Positions 26,777 through 35,375 of a stretch of DNA of 64,000 nt are shown here, one piece after another. Position 1 is the stretch's first letter; each line of letters begins with the position of its first letter. The position numbers and the translations under genes were made by a program. Origin of the DNA: UBA2357 sp002344625 (GTDB lineage Bacteria > Pseudomonadota > Gammaproteobacteria > Burkholderiales > Rhodocyclaceae); NCBI GenBank assembly GCA_937995335.1, contig CALKIH010000053.1, positions 124,001 to 188,000 of the forward strand. The letters are read 5' to 3'. The notes beneath the pieces are model-generated. The model did not search any database and was not told where the DNA came from. It worked only from the letters and a program-made list of their open reading frames with translations.

Positions 26777-27454
26777 ATGAAACGCTCTTCACGACGCATC
26801 CCGCTGGCGGCGCTCGCCGCCGCGGGCTTCCTGCTGTTTACCTGTACCCGGGCCATCGCCATGGAACCGGCCCTGCCCGCGATCGGCGAACCCGACTTCC
26901 AGGCCGCGGCCAGGGCCAGCTTCCATCTCAATCATCCGGAGGAATTCGCCCGCGTGAACGATCCCACGCTGGCGGTGTGCAACCAGACCCGGGACCGCCC
27001 TTCCGATCTGGAAACCGCGGTCATCCTGCAGCGCGAGCAGGCGGCGATCGCTTACCCGCCCGGCGGACAGCTGCTCGGCGACTGGAAGAAGGGCAAGGAC
27101 TGGGCCGAACTGACTCACGGCGGACGCATCGGCGTGCCCGGCTTCGACGACGCCGACGATCCGCGCGCGGCCAACGGCGCCAACTGCTACGCCTGCCACG
27201 CCATCAATCCGAATTTTCCGCAAGCCGGCAACATGGGTCCGCCGCTCGTGGGCTACGGCAAGCTGCGCGGCCTGTCCCCGGAAGTCGTCAAGTACACCTA
27301 CGACAAGATCTTCAACGCCAAATCGATGAACCCGTGTTCGCTGATGCCGCGATACGGCGGCGCGACGCGCCTTCTCACCCCGCAACAGGTAGCCGACATC
27401 GTGGCCTTTTTGCTGGTGCCCGAGTCACCCGTCAACCAGGAGCGCAATCAATGA
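26777..27454 (+). CDS. soxX: Sulfur-oxidation c-type cytochrome SoxX
   Basis: A 225-residue exported cytochrome, the small haem subunit of SoxAX. A signal peptide covers about residues 1-28. The haem motif is Cys137-Tyr-Ala-Cys140-His141 in GANCYACHAINP, and the likely axial Met190 lies in PCSLMPRYG, both typical of SoxX. The N-terminal extension before the haem is longer than in short SoxX proteins. The ATG lies 10 bases after the soxA stop, with GGAG in between; the stop overlaps the start of the hydrolase gene (ATGA). Confidence 0.88.
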   Translation: MKRSSRRIPLAALAAAGFLLFTCTRAIAMEPALPAIGEPDFQAAARASFHLNHPEEFARVNDPTLAVCNQTRDRPSDLETAVILQREQAAIAYPPGGQLLGDWKKGKDWAELTHGGRIGVPGFDDADDPRAANGANCYACHAINPNFPQAGNMGPPLVGYGKLRGLSPEVVKYTYDKIFNAKSMNPCSLMPRYGGATRLLTPQQVADIVAFLLVPESPVNQERNQ

Positions 27455-28470
27455 ACCTCAAGCACCACGCCACCACACCGGCCCGCCGTCGCTTCCTGCT
27501 GGGCGCGGCCAGCCTGGCGGCGCTCGGCGGCCTGCCCACCCGGGCGACGCTGGCGCAAGACCACGCCAAAAAGGGGCCGGCCGTGCCCGACCTGCCGGCC
27601 CGGCAGTTCAGCCCGCATGTCTGGGGGGTGATTGCGCGCGAATCCCTGCCCACCGAGGAAAGCCTGGGACTGTTCACCAACGCCTACTTCGTCGTGACGC
27701 GCGAGGGCGTGGTGGTATACGACACGGGCGGCTCGGTGCAGATCGGCGAGATGCTGATCCGGCAGATCGGCACCGTGACGCCCAAACCGGTGATCGCGGT
27801 CATCAACTCCCACTGGCACGGCGACCATTGGATGGGCAACCAGGCCTTCGTCGAGGCCTACGGCACAGACCTGCCCATCTATGCCCTGCCCGGCTGCCGC
27901 GAAGGGGTGGCGGGTGAATTGGGCAAAGAGTGGGTGTCGCGCATGATGCACTGGACCAACGGCGCGGTGGCGGGCACCCGCGCCGTGATTCCCAACCGTG
28001 ACCTCCGCCATGGCGACGAACTGGCCTTCGGCGAAATCACGCTCAGGGCTCACCACTACGACACCTGCCACACGCCATTCGACCTGAGCATCGAGGTGGT
28101 GGGCGAGGGCGTCACCATGATCGGCGACGTGGCCGGCAACCGCCGCATCTCCAACATGGAGGACGGTTCGTTCGACGGCGCCATCCGGCACATGGAAAAG
28201 ATCGTGGCCAACACCCGCACGCAGCTATGGCTGTCGGGCCACGGCGAGCCCAACGAAGATCAGGTGCGCTGGAACCGGACCCTGTTCGAAGGCATCTGGG
28301 AAAGCGCCATGGCCGCCGCCAAGGACGCTGCCGGTCCGGAACAGGCCAAGGCGCTGGCGCTCGTCCATCCCAAGGTGGTGCAGACTCGCCCCGGCACCAT
28401 CGGCTTCAACGCCAACATCGGCAAATTCTGCTCGCTGGCCTATCTCGAAGCGGAAGACGCGGCGTTCTGA
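27451..28470 (+). CDS. Tat-exported metallo-beta-lactamase-fold hydrolase (SoxH-like)
   Basis: A 339-residue protein with a twin-arginine-type signal (PARRRFLLGAASLAALGG). The metal-binding HxHxDH motif is SHWHGDHW, followed by a His in HYDTCHTPFD, an Asp in MIGDVAG and a final His in LSGHGEP, so the active site looks complete for two metals. It resembles SoxH and the 'quinoprotein relay' zinc hydrolases found near sox genes and exported redox enzymes. Its start overlaps the soxX stop by four bases, so it belongs to the same operon. The reaction is unknown; a role in handling sulfur-bound intermediates is inferred from position only. Confidence 0.8.
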   Translation: MNLKHHATTPARRRFLLGAASLAALGGLPTRATLAQDHAKKGPAVPDLPARQFSPHVWGVIARESLPTEESLGLFTNAYFVVTREGVVVYDTGGSVQIGEMLIRQIGTVTPKPVIAVINSHWHGDHWMGNQAFVEAYGTDLPIYALPGCREGVAGELGKEWVSRMMHWTNGAVAGTRAVIPNRDLRHGDELAFGEITLRAHHYDTCHTPFDLSIEVVGEGVTMIGDVAGNRRISNMEDGSFDGAIRHMEKIVANTRTQLWLSGHGEPNEDQVRWNRTLFEGIWESAMAAAKDAAGPEQAKALALVHPKVVQTRPGTIGFNANIGKFCSLAYLEAEDAAF

Positions 28471-28570
28471 CCTGCGGCACGACCGGCCGGATTGCGCACC
28501 GCAACGACGTCGCCGATCTTGCGCACTCGCCCGGGGCCGCCGCGCGCGGCTCCAGGCGGGCGGGCAATGC

Positions 28571-29347
28571 TCACTTCTCGATGAAGGCGTGCTCGATGAC
28601 GTAGTCCGCCACGTCGCCGATGCGCTTGGACATGCGGAAGCCACGCTTGTCCAGCATCGCCCGGCAATCCTTCAGCATCGCGGCGCTGCCGCAGATCATC
28701 GCCCGGTCGGTCGCCGGATCGAGGGGCGGCAGGCCGATGTCCTCGAACAGCTTGCCGGACTCCACCAGGTCGGTCAGCCGGCCCTGGTTGCGATACGGCT
28801 CGCGGGTCACGGTCGGGTAGTAGATCAGCTTCTCGGAAATGGCCTCGCCGAGAAACTCGTGATGCGGCAGCTCCTTGGTGATGAAGTCATGGTAGGCCAG
28901 TTCGCTGACGTAGCGCACGCCGTGGACCAGCACCACCTTGTCGAAGCGGTCGTAGAGATCCAGATCGCGGATCACGCTCATGAAGGCCGCCATGCCGGTA
29001 CCGGTCGAGAACAGATACAGGTTCTTGCCCGGCAGCAGATCGGACAGCAGCAGGGTGCCGGTCGGCTTGCGCGAAACGAGCAGGGGGTCGCCCGGCTGGA
29101 GATGCTGCAGGCGCGAGGTGAGCGGGCCGTTCTGCACCTTGATGCTGAAGAATTCAAGCGTTTCCTCGTAGTTCGCGCTGGCGATCGAATAGGCCCGGGT
29201 CAGCGGGCGGCCATCCACCTCGAGGCCGATCATCACGAACTGCCCGTTCTCGAAGCGAATCGAGCGGTCGCGCGTGGTGGTGAAGGAAAACAGGGTTTCG
29301 TTCCAGTGATGAACGGTGAGTACTTTCTCGGTGATGTAGGCTGCCAT
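28571..29347 (-). CDS. fpr: Ferredoxin--NADP+ reductase
   Basis: A 258-residue FAD enzyme of the bacterial (subclass I) Fpr family, moving electrons between NADPH and ferredoxin or flavodoxin. The FAD motif is RAYSIAS, the NADP-binding loop is FSTGTGMAAFMS, and it ends with the long C-terminal ...VIEHAFIEK tail. Length and termini match well-known beta-proteobacterial Fpr proteins. It converges on the sox operon. Its promoter must lie in the 185-base gap that also follows fdhD. Confidence 0.92.
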   Translation of the reverse strand: MAAYITEKVLTVHHWNETLFSFTTTRDRSIRFENGQFVMIGLEVDGRPLTRAYSIASANYEETLEFFSIKVQNGPLTSRLQHLQPGDPLLVSRKPTGTLLLSDLLPGKNLYLFSTGTGMAAFMSVIRDLDLYDRFDKVVLVHGVRYVSELAYHDFITKELPHHEFLGEAISEKLIYYPTVTREPYRNQGRLTDLVESGKLFEDIGLPPLDPATDRAMICGSAAMLKDCRAMLDKRGFRMSKRIGDVADYVIEHAFIEK

Positions 29348-29493
29348 CTGCGTGGATGAATCCGTGAGCTCAAATGGAAAAAACGCCAGTTTGAACCATC
29401 GGAACGTGCTGGCGGCTTGAAATCACGGAAATTCTACTCCTTTATGCGGTCTTTCGGTGCGATGCAGCATTCGTGCCGCGCGCAATCCGGCAC

Positions 29494-29516
29494 GCCCGCC
29501 GAACGCTTCGGCAGGC
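29494..29516 (-). terminator. Hairpin downstream of fdhD
   Basis: The stem GCC-x-GCCGAA / TTCGGC-x-GGC has one mismatch and a 3-base loop, 17-39 bases after the fdhD stop. No T-tract follows, so this is only a terminator-like structure for the formate dehydrogenase operon. Confidence 0.35.
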
Positions 29517-29532
29517 ACGGGCCAGGCCGCGT

Positions 29533-30450
29533 TCAGGCGATCAGACGGTCCGCGTTGGCATAGGCCACCAGGCGCTCGCCGCGGGCGAAGCCGGCCAGGA
29601 TCAGGCCGCTCTGCTCGGCGAGGCGGCAGGCCATCGCGGTGGGCGCCGAGACCGCGATCAGGCCGCCGATGCCGGCACGGGCGGCTTTCTGCACCATTTC
29701 GTAGCTGGCGCGGCTGGACACCAGCGCGAAGCCGTCATGCACGCCGTGGGCGGCGGCATCGCGGGCGGCGAGGCGCGTGGCTCGCCAGCCGATCAGCTTG
29801 TCGAGCGCGTTGTGGCGGCCGACGTCCTCGCGCACCGCGACGATGCGCCCGGCGCCATCCACCCAGGCCGCGGCATGGACGGCGCCGGTGCGCGCACGCA
29901 GCGGCTGCCGGCCTTCCAGGCCCGCCAGCGCCTGCCGCACCGCGTCGACCGCGACGCGCAGCCCGCCGGGCAGCACCGGCAAGGCACGTTCGAACTCGGC
30001 CAGGCTATCGACACCGCAGAGGCCGCAGCCGGTACGCCCGACCAGCGCGCGGCGGCGCGCCTTGAGTTCGAGAAAGCGCCGCGCGGCGATCTCCAGCCTC
30101 ACCTCCAGCCCGGCGGCCCGCGCGAACACCTCGCGGTCGAACACTTCGGCGGCATCGGCGACGATGCTCTCGCTCAACGCGAAACCGAGTGCGAAGTCTT
30201 CGAGATCCGCCGGCGACGCGAGCATCACCGCATGCGAGATGCCGTTGAACACCAGCGCCACCGGCACTTCCTCGACCACCTCATCCACATCCTCGCACGC
30301 CCCCCGCCCCACCGCGACGCGGCTGACCGGCAGGCTGCGCGCGGTCGGCCAGTCGGCCGGATCGAAGTCGGACTCGGCCGGCAGCGGACAGGCAGGCATC
30401 GGCAGCATGGGCGCAGGCCCCGGCAAGGTGGATCGGTGACTGCCGGTCAA
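29533..30450 (-). CDS. fdhD: Formate dehydrogenase sulfurtransferase FdhD
   Basis: A protein of up to 305 residues that transfers sulfur from IscS to the molybdenum cofactor so that formate dehydrogenase becomes active. The essential Cys pair is present in GRTGCGLCGVDS. The family start motif EVVEEVPVALVFNGISHAVML and the VREDVGRHNALDKLIG and SSRASYEMVQKA motifs are all clear. A TTG start overlaps the stop of the cytochrome b gene (TTGA), suggesting coupling; an ATG 14 codons later is an alternative. It is the last gene of the dehydrogenase operon. Confidence 0.92.
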   Translation of the reverse strand: MTGSHRSTLPGPAPMLPMPACPLPAESDFDPADWPTARSLPVSRVAVGRGACEDVDEVVEEVPVALVFNGISHAVMLASPADLEDFALGFALSESIVADAAEVFDREVFARAAGLEVRLEIAARRFLELKARRRALVGRTGCGLCGVDSLAEFERALPVLPGGLRVAVDAVRQALAGLEGRQPLRARTGAVHAAAWVDGAGRIVAVREDVGRHNALDKLIGWRATRLAARDAAAHGVHDGFALVSSRASYEMVQKAARAGIGGLIAVSAPTAMACRLAEQSGLILAGFARGERLVAYANADRLIA

Positions 30451-31073
30451 TCGCGGCCGGTCATTTCACGGTACCAGCGCGGGTGGTGCTTCTTCGCCCA
30501 GGCATGGGTGACGACGCCCTCCACCATCGCACGGATCGTGCCCTTGACCCACAGCGCGGCATAGACGTGCACGATGATGCCGGCGATCAGCATGATCGCG
30601 CTGGCGGCATGCAGCAGCAGCGCCAGGCGCACCACCTCGATCGGGAAGTAGCCGGCGAAATACTCGCGCCAAGCGATCAGACCGGTGACCAGCAGCATCG
30701 CCATGCAGACGCACATCAGCCAGAACATGCCTTTCTGCCCGCCGTTGTAGCGACCGATGTCGCCGACCTCGTTGCCCTTCATGACCTCACCGACCGCCTT
30801 CATCCACTTCACGTCTTCCTTGTCGATGAAGTTGTGATGCCAGTAGCGGAAGAACTGGCGGGCGAAGGCTAAGAACATCACCACGCCGATGAACGGGTGC
30901 AGGATGCGCGCCAGTTGCGGCGTGCCGAACACCCCGGTGAGCCAGAAGAAGGCCGGGTAGAAGAACGCCAGCCCCGAGATCGCCAGCAGGATGAAACACC
31001 AGGCGACGATCCAGTGGTTGATGCGCTCGCCGGCGGAGTAGCGCTGGATCAGCTTTTCTTTCTTGTCCGTCAT
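30447..31073 (-). CDS. fdnI: Formate dehydrogenase cytochrome b556 (gamma) subunit
   Basis: A 208-residue inner-membrane di-haem cytochrome b that takes electrons from the Fe-S subunit to quinone. Four membrane helices are visible (about 22-44, 57-76, 118-138 and 156-178). Histidines suited to haem binding are seen in GERINHWIV, ILHPFIG and the last helix (LLLHAASAIML, GIIVHVY). Its ATG overlaps the stop of the beta gene (ATGA). Length and topology match FdnI. Confidence 0.9.
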   Translation of the reverse strand: MTDKKEKLIQRYSAGERINHWIVAWCFILLAISGLAFFYPAFFWLTGVFGTPQLARILHPFIGVVMFLAFARQFFRYWHHNFIDKEDVKWMKAVGEVMKGNEVGDIGRYNGGQKGMFWLMCVCMAMLLVTGLIAWREYFAGYFPIEVVRLALLLHAASAIMLIAGIIVHVYAALWVKGTIRAMVEGVVTHAWAKKHHPRWYREMTGRD

Positions 31074-31972
31074 TTGGTCACCTCCGTTTCGTTCTCGTCG
31101 TGGGCCTCTTCCTCGTCGTCGGCGCGGTTGGGGCCGACGGTGATGTAGTGGAAGAAGCCGAACAGCCCGGCGGCGGCGATGCCGACGGTGGCCAGCGGCT
31201 TGAGCAAGCCCTTCCACAGGTTGACGGTCGCCGCGATCATCGGGTTTTCCGGCAGGCCGGCGTACAGCGACGGCTGGTCGGCATGGTGCAGCACGTACAT
31301 CACATGGGTGCCGCCCACGCCTTCGGGGTCGTACAGGCCGGCGTTGTCGAAACCGCGCGACTTGAGGTCGACGATGCGCTCGGACGCGAACTGCTTCATG
31401 TCTTCCTTGGTGCCGAACTGGATCGCACCGGTCGGACAGCTCTTGACGCACGACGGCGCCTGCCCGACCGCGACACGGTCGGAGCACAAGGTGCATTTGT
31501 AGGCCTTGTTGTCGTCCTTGTTGATGCGCGGGATGTTGAACGGACAGCCGGCGATGCAGTAGCCGCAGCCGATGCACTTGTCGGAGATGAAATCGACGAT
31601 GCCGTTGGCGTACTGGATGATCGCGCCCGGCGCCGGACAGGCCTTGAGACAGCCCGGATCGGCGCAGTGCATGCAGCCGTCCTTGCGGATCAGCCACTGC
31701 AGACGGCCGTCCTCCTCGTGCTCGGTGAAGCGCATCAGCGTCCAGGTCTTGGCCGAGAGGTCGGCCGGGTTGTCGTAGACGCCGAAGTTGATCCCGACCT
31801 CGTCGCGGATGTCGTTCCACTCCGAACAGGCCACCTGGCAGGCCTTGCAGCCGATACAGGTGGTGACGTCGATGAGCTTGGCCACTTCGAGCTTGTGGTC
31901 GCGCACCTGCGGCGCGGGCGTCAGCGCGGAGGTGGCGGAGCGCTGGATGATGTCTTGTGATTGCATGGACAT
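31070..31972 (-). CDS. fdnH: Formate dehydrogenase iron-sulfur (beta) subunit
   Basis: A ~300-residue electron-transfer subunit with four ferredoxin-type Cys clusters (CIGCKACQVAC, CMHCADPGCLKACP, CIGCGYCIAGCPF, CTLCSD...CVKSCP). It has a C-terminal membrane helix (about 262-282) that anchors it on the periplasmic side of the inner membrane, as in FdnH. I chose the ATG with GGGAG seven bases upstream over a TTG five codons earlier. It is coupled by overlap to the gamma gene and follows the alpha gene by 11 bases. Confidence 0.92.
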   Translation of the reverse strand: MSMQSQDIIQRSATSALTPAPQVRDHKLEVAKLIDVTTCIGCKACQVACSEWNDIRDEVGINFGVYDNPADLSAKTWTLMRFTEHEEDGRLQWLIRKDGCMHCADPGCLKACPAPGAIIQYANGIVDFISDKCIGCGYCIAGCPFNIPRINKDDNKAYKCTLCSDRVAVGQAPSCVKSCPTGAIQFGTKEDMKQFASERIVDLKSRGFDNAGLYDPEGVGGTHVMYVLHHADQPSLYAGLPENPMIAATVNLWKGLLKPLATVGIAAAGLFGFFHYITVGPNRADDEEEAHDENETEVTK

Positions 31973-31983
31973 GGTGTGCTCCC

Positions 31984-34900
31984 TCAAACCTTCTCGACGT
32001 TGACCAGGAAGGCCTTGAATTCCGGCGTCTGCGCGTTGGCATCACCGATGCCGGGGCTGAGGGTGTTGGCCAGGAAACCCTTGCGGGTGCTGCCCTCGAA
32101 GCCCCAGTGACAGGGAATGCCGATTTGCTCGAGCTCCTGGCCGTCCACCTGCAACGTCATCACCCGCTTGGTGACCACCGCCTTGCCGCGGATGAAGCCG
32201 CGCCGGCTCGACACCTTCACCACGTCGCCGGCGAGGATGCCTTTTCTGGCGGCCAGCTTCTCGCTGATCTCGACGAACTGCTCGGGCTGCACGATGGCAT
32301 TCAGCAGCGCGTGCTTGGTCCAGTGGCGGAACATCTCGGTGATCGAGTAGGTGGTGGCCACATACGGAAACTGGTCGCGCGTGCCCAGCCGCGCGGCATC
32401 GGCCGCGAACACGCGCGCCACCGGGTTGGTGCTGACGTTCGGGTGCAGCGGGTTGGCGGCGAGCGGGCTTTCGGCCGGCTCGTAGTGTTCGGGGAAGGGG
32501 CCGTCGTTCAGGCCCTTGCCCGAGAACAGGCGCCCCAGGCCTTCCGGCAGCATGATGAACGGATTGACGCCGCTGTTGGGCGGCGAGCCGGCCGGGTAGT
32601 CGGGCACGTCGGCGCCGCTCCAGCGCTTGCCGTCCCAGTGCAGCAGCTGGCGCTTGGGGTCCCATGGCTTGCCCGACGGGTCCATCGAGGCGCGGTTGTA
32701 GAGAATGCGGCGGTTGGCCGGCCAGGCCCAGGACCACCCGGGCGTGTTGCCCAGCCCGGTGTCGGTGTTGTCGCGCCGGGCCATCTGGTTGCCCGCCTCG
32801 GTCCACGAACCGGCGAAGATCCAGCAATAGCTGGCGGTGCTGCCGTCGTCGCGCAACTGGCCGAAGTCGGACAGCAGCTCGCCCTTCTTCGCGATCAGCT
32901 TGCCGCCGTCGTCGTAGAGGTCGGCCAGCGCATAGCCATTGGCCTCCTTGGCGACCTCCTCGGGATGAGGGTCGAAGGGGTCGTGGTAGTCCCAGTTCAT
33001 GTTGAGCACCTGCTCGGGACAGGCGCCGCCTTCGGTCTGGTACAGCTCGCGCAGCTTCATGAAGATGTTGCCGAGAATCTTGCCGTCGTGGCGGGCTTCG
33101 AACGGCGGCGCCTGGCCGGCCCAGTGCCACTGCAGCCAGCGCCCGGAGTTGACGATGGTGCCTTCTTCCTCTGCGAAACAGGACGACGGCAGGCGGAACA
33201 CCGTGGTCTGGATCGCGGACGGATCGACATCGTTGAACTCGCCGTGGTTCTGCCAGAAGGTCGAGGTCTCGGTCTGCAGCGGATCGATCACCACCAGGAA
33301 CTTGAGCTTGGACAGCGCATCGCGGACCTTGCCCGAGTCCGGCATCGCCGCGATCGGGTTGAAACCCTGGGCGATGTAGCCGTTGACCTTGCCGTGGTAC
33401 ATCAGGTCGAAGTAAGCCAGCATGTCGTAGCTGCGGTCCCACTTGGGCAGCCAGTGGAAACCCCAGTCGTTCGCTTGCGTGGCGTGTTCGCCCCACAGGT
33501 TCTTCATCAGGCTGACGAAGAACTTGGGCGTGTTCTTCCAGAAATTGACCTGGCCGGGCAGATCGGCCTGCGGCGTGATGTCGGCCAGATAGCCCTGCAG
33601 CGTCTGCTGGCCGTCCTGCGGCAGGTTCATGTAGCCCGGCAGGCGCACCGACAGCAGGCCCAGGTCGGTATAGCCCTGGATGTTGGAGTGGCCGCGCAGC
33701 GCGTTCACCCCGCCGCCGGGCATGCCGATGTTGCCCAGCAGCAGCTGGATCATCGCCGCGCCGCGAATGATCTGCGCACCGGCGGTATGGTGGGTCCAGC
33801 CCAGCGCATACAGGATGGTCGCGGTGCGGTCCGGCACACAGGTGCCGGCCATGATCCCGGCGATCTTCAGAAAGTCTTCCTTGGGCGTGCCGCACAGCGA
33901 ACTCACCGTTTCCGGGGTGTAGCGCTCGACATGCTTGCGCAGCAGGTTGAGCACGCAGCGCGGGTGGGTCAGCGTCTCGTCGCGCAGCGCGTAACCGTCC
34001 GGGCCGACTTCGTAGGTCCACGACGATTTGTCGTACACCTTCTTGTCGGCATTGAAACCGCTGAACAGGCCGTCTTCGAAATAGAAGTCCTCGCGCACGA
34101 TCAGGGTCGCGTTGGTATACGCCCTGACGTACTCGTGGTGGATCTTGTCGTGGCTGAGCAGGTAATTGACCAGGCCCATCAGGAACGCGGCATCCGAGCC
34201 GGCGCGGATCGGCGAGTACATGTCCGCCACCGCCGCGGTGCGGCTGAAGCGCGGATCGACCACCATCATCGTGGCCTTGTTGCGCACCTTGGCCTCGACC
34301 GCCCACTTGAAGCCGACCGGATGGGCCTCGGCGGGGTTGCCGCCCATCACCAGGATCACGTTGGCGTTCTTAATATCCACCCAATGGTTGGTCATCGCGC
34401 CACGGCCGAACGACGGCGCCAGCGCCGACACGGTGGGGCCGTGGCACAGGCGCGCCTGGCAATCCATGCCGACCATGCCCAGCGCACGCGCGAACTTGAA
34501 GTCGAGGACGCCGGTTTCGTTGCTCGCCGCCGACGAGGCCAGCATGCCCGAGCTCAGCCAGCGGTTGACCAGCTCGCCCTTCTCGTTGCGTTCGATGAAG
34601 TTGGCGTCGCGGTCGTCCTTGAGCAGGCGGGCGATGCGCGTATTGGCCTCGTCCCAGGTGATGCGCTTCCATTCGTTGGTGCCGGGCTCGCGCACTTCGG
34701 GGTATCGCAGGCGCTGTTCGCTGTGGATGTAGTCGATCAGCCCCGACCCCTTGGGACAGAGCGAACCACGGCTGACCGGATGATCCGGGTCGCCCTCGAT
34801 GTGGAAGATCTTCGCCTTGACGTTCTTGGCGCCGTCGCCCAGGCTGTACATCAAGATGCCACAGCCCACCGAACAGTAGGTACAGTTGTTGCGCGTTTCC

Positions 34901-35031
34901 TTGGCGCGCGACAGCTTGAACTGGCGCACGTCGGCCTGGGCCACGGCCGGCGCCATACCGAGCGCGGCGAGGCTGGAGGCGCCGAGCCCGGCGGTCGAAA
35001 TCTTGAAGAACTGGCGTCTGTTGATCTGCAT
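31984..35031 (-). CDS. fdnG: Formate dehydrogenase alpha subunit, Cys in place of Sec
   Basis: A 1015-residue molybdenum-bis-MGD enzyme that oxidises formate to CO2 in the periplasm. It starts with a twin-arginine signal (INRRQFFKISTAGLG). The [4Fe-4S] ligands are Cys50, Cys53, Cys57 and Cys92. The Mo ligand, Sec196 in E. coli FdnG, is Cys196 here, with an ordinary TGC codon at 34444-34446 inside QARLCHGPT. The neighbouring active-site sequence GRGAMTNHW is conserved. GGAGG lies 8 bases before the ATG; a long in-frame upstream extension is not coding. It leads the operon alpha-beta-gamma-fdhD, with a sigma-54 promoter about 115 bases upstream. Confidence 0.95.
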   Translation of the reverse strand: MQINRRQFFKISTAGLGASSLAALGMAPAVAQADVRQFKLSRAKETRNNCTYCSVGCGILMYSLGDGAKNVKAKIFHIEGDPDHPVSRGSLCPKGSGLIDYIHSEQRLRYPEVREPGTNEWKRITWDEANTRIARLLKDDRDANFIERNEKGELVNRWLSSGMLASSAASNETGVLDFKFARALGMVGMDCQARLCHGPTVSALAPSFGRGAMTNHWVDIKNANVILVMGGNPAEAHPVGFKWAVEAKVRNKATMMVVDPRFSRTAAVADMYSPIRAGSDAAFLMGLVNYLLSHDKIHHEYVRAYTNATLIVREDFYFEDGLFSGFNADKKVYDKSSWTYEVGPDGYALRDETLTHPRCVLNLLRKHVERYTPETVSSLCGTPKEDFLKIAGIMAGTCVPDRTATILYALGWTHHTAGAQIIRGAAMIQLLLGNIGMPGGGVNALRGHSNIQGYTDLGLLSVRLPGYMNLPQDGQQTLQGYLADITPQADLPGQVNFWKNTPKFFVSLMKNLWGEHATQANDWGFHWLPKWDRSYDMLAYFDLMYHGKVNGYIAQGFNPIAAMPDSGKVRDALSKLKFLVVIDPLQTETSTFWQNHGEFNDVDPSAIQTTVFRLPSSCFAEEEGTIVNSGRWLQWHWAGQAPPFEARHDGKILGNIFMKLRELYQTEGGACPEQVLNMNWDYHDPFDPHPEEVAKEANGYALADLYDDGGKLIAKKGELLSDFGQLRDDGSTASYCWIFAGSWTEAGNQMARRDNTDTGLGNTPGWSWAWPANRRILYNRASMDPSGKPWDPKRQLLHWDGKRWSGADVPDYPAGSPPNSGVNPFIMLPEGLGRLFSGKGLNDGPFPEHYEPAESPLAANPLHPNVSTNPVARVFAADAARLGTRDQFPYVATTYSITEMFRHWTKHALLNAIVQPEQFVEISEKLAARKGILAGDVVKVSSRRGFIRGKAVVTKRVMTLQVDGQELEQIGIPCHWGFEGSTRKGFLANTLSPGIGDANAQTPEFKAFLVNVEKV

Positions 35032-35146
35032 GAACCCTCCTCGCGTGTTTTTTGCCGGAAGATTCGCGCGGTGGCGGGCCGATGCGGGTGTCGGCCGGTC
35101 GCGACCAGCCTCGAGCGGCGCGCGACATCCGGAACGAAAACCCGCG

Positions 35147-35162
35147 AGCACTATCCGTGCCA
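35147..35162 (-). promoter_or_regulatory. Sigma-54 (-24/-12) promoter of the formate dehydrogenase operon
   Basis: Read on the minus strand, the sequence is TGGCACG-GATA-GTGCT. It matches the consensus TGGCACG-N4-TTGC(A/T) at every fixed position but one, with the invariant GG and GC exactly 10 bases apart. Transcription would start near 35135, giving a leader of about 100 bases before fdnG. A sigma-54 activator gene lies beyond fdhE. Confidence 0.75.
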
Positions 35163-35234
35163 TCGCGGGACACAGGCGCAACGCCCATGCTGGCGCCAGG
35201 GAGATATCCACAAGTTCGCCACGCCGAGACAAAA

Positions 35235-35254
35235 TGTCGCACCTGGCCGCGACA
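35235..35254. promoter_or_regulatory. Palindrome upstream of the sigma-54 promoter, likely activator site
   Basis: TGTCGC, 8 bases, GCGACA: a perfect inverted repeat centred about 110 bases upstream of the predicted start site, the usual distance for an enhancer-binding protein. The half-site recurs just outside it as GAGACA (35226-35231), and GACAAAAT is directly repeated on both sides. The response regulator at 36370-37740 is the obvious candidate to bind here. Confidence 0.55.
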
Positions 35255-35375
35255 AAATAACCCACCGGCCGACGGGGTCGGACGCCGCCGCCGGCATGCA
35301 CCCGCCACCGCCGCACGGTCGACGCGGTTCCCGCACGCTTCTTGCTCCGCCGACCCATCGCGCCAGACGCATCCC

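Noticed and set aside
31984..35031. A programmed selenocysteine codon in formate dehydrogenase
   Set aside because: The codon at the expected position is TGC and no in-frame TGA occurs in the gene.
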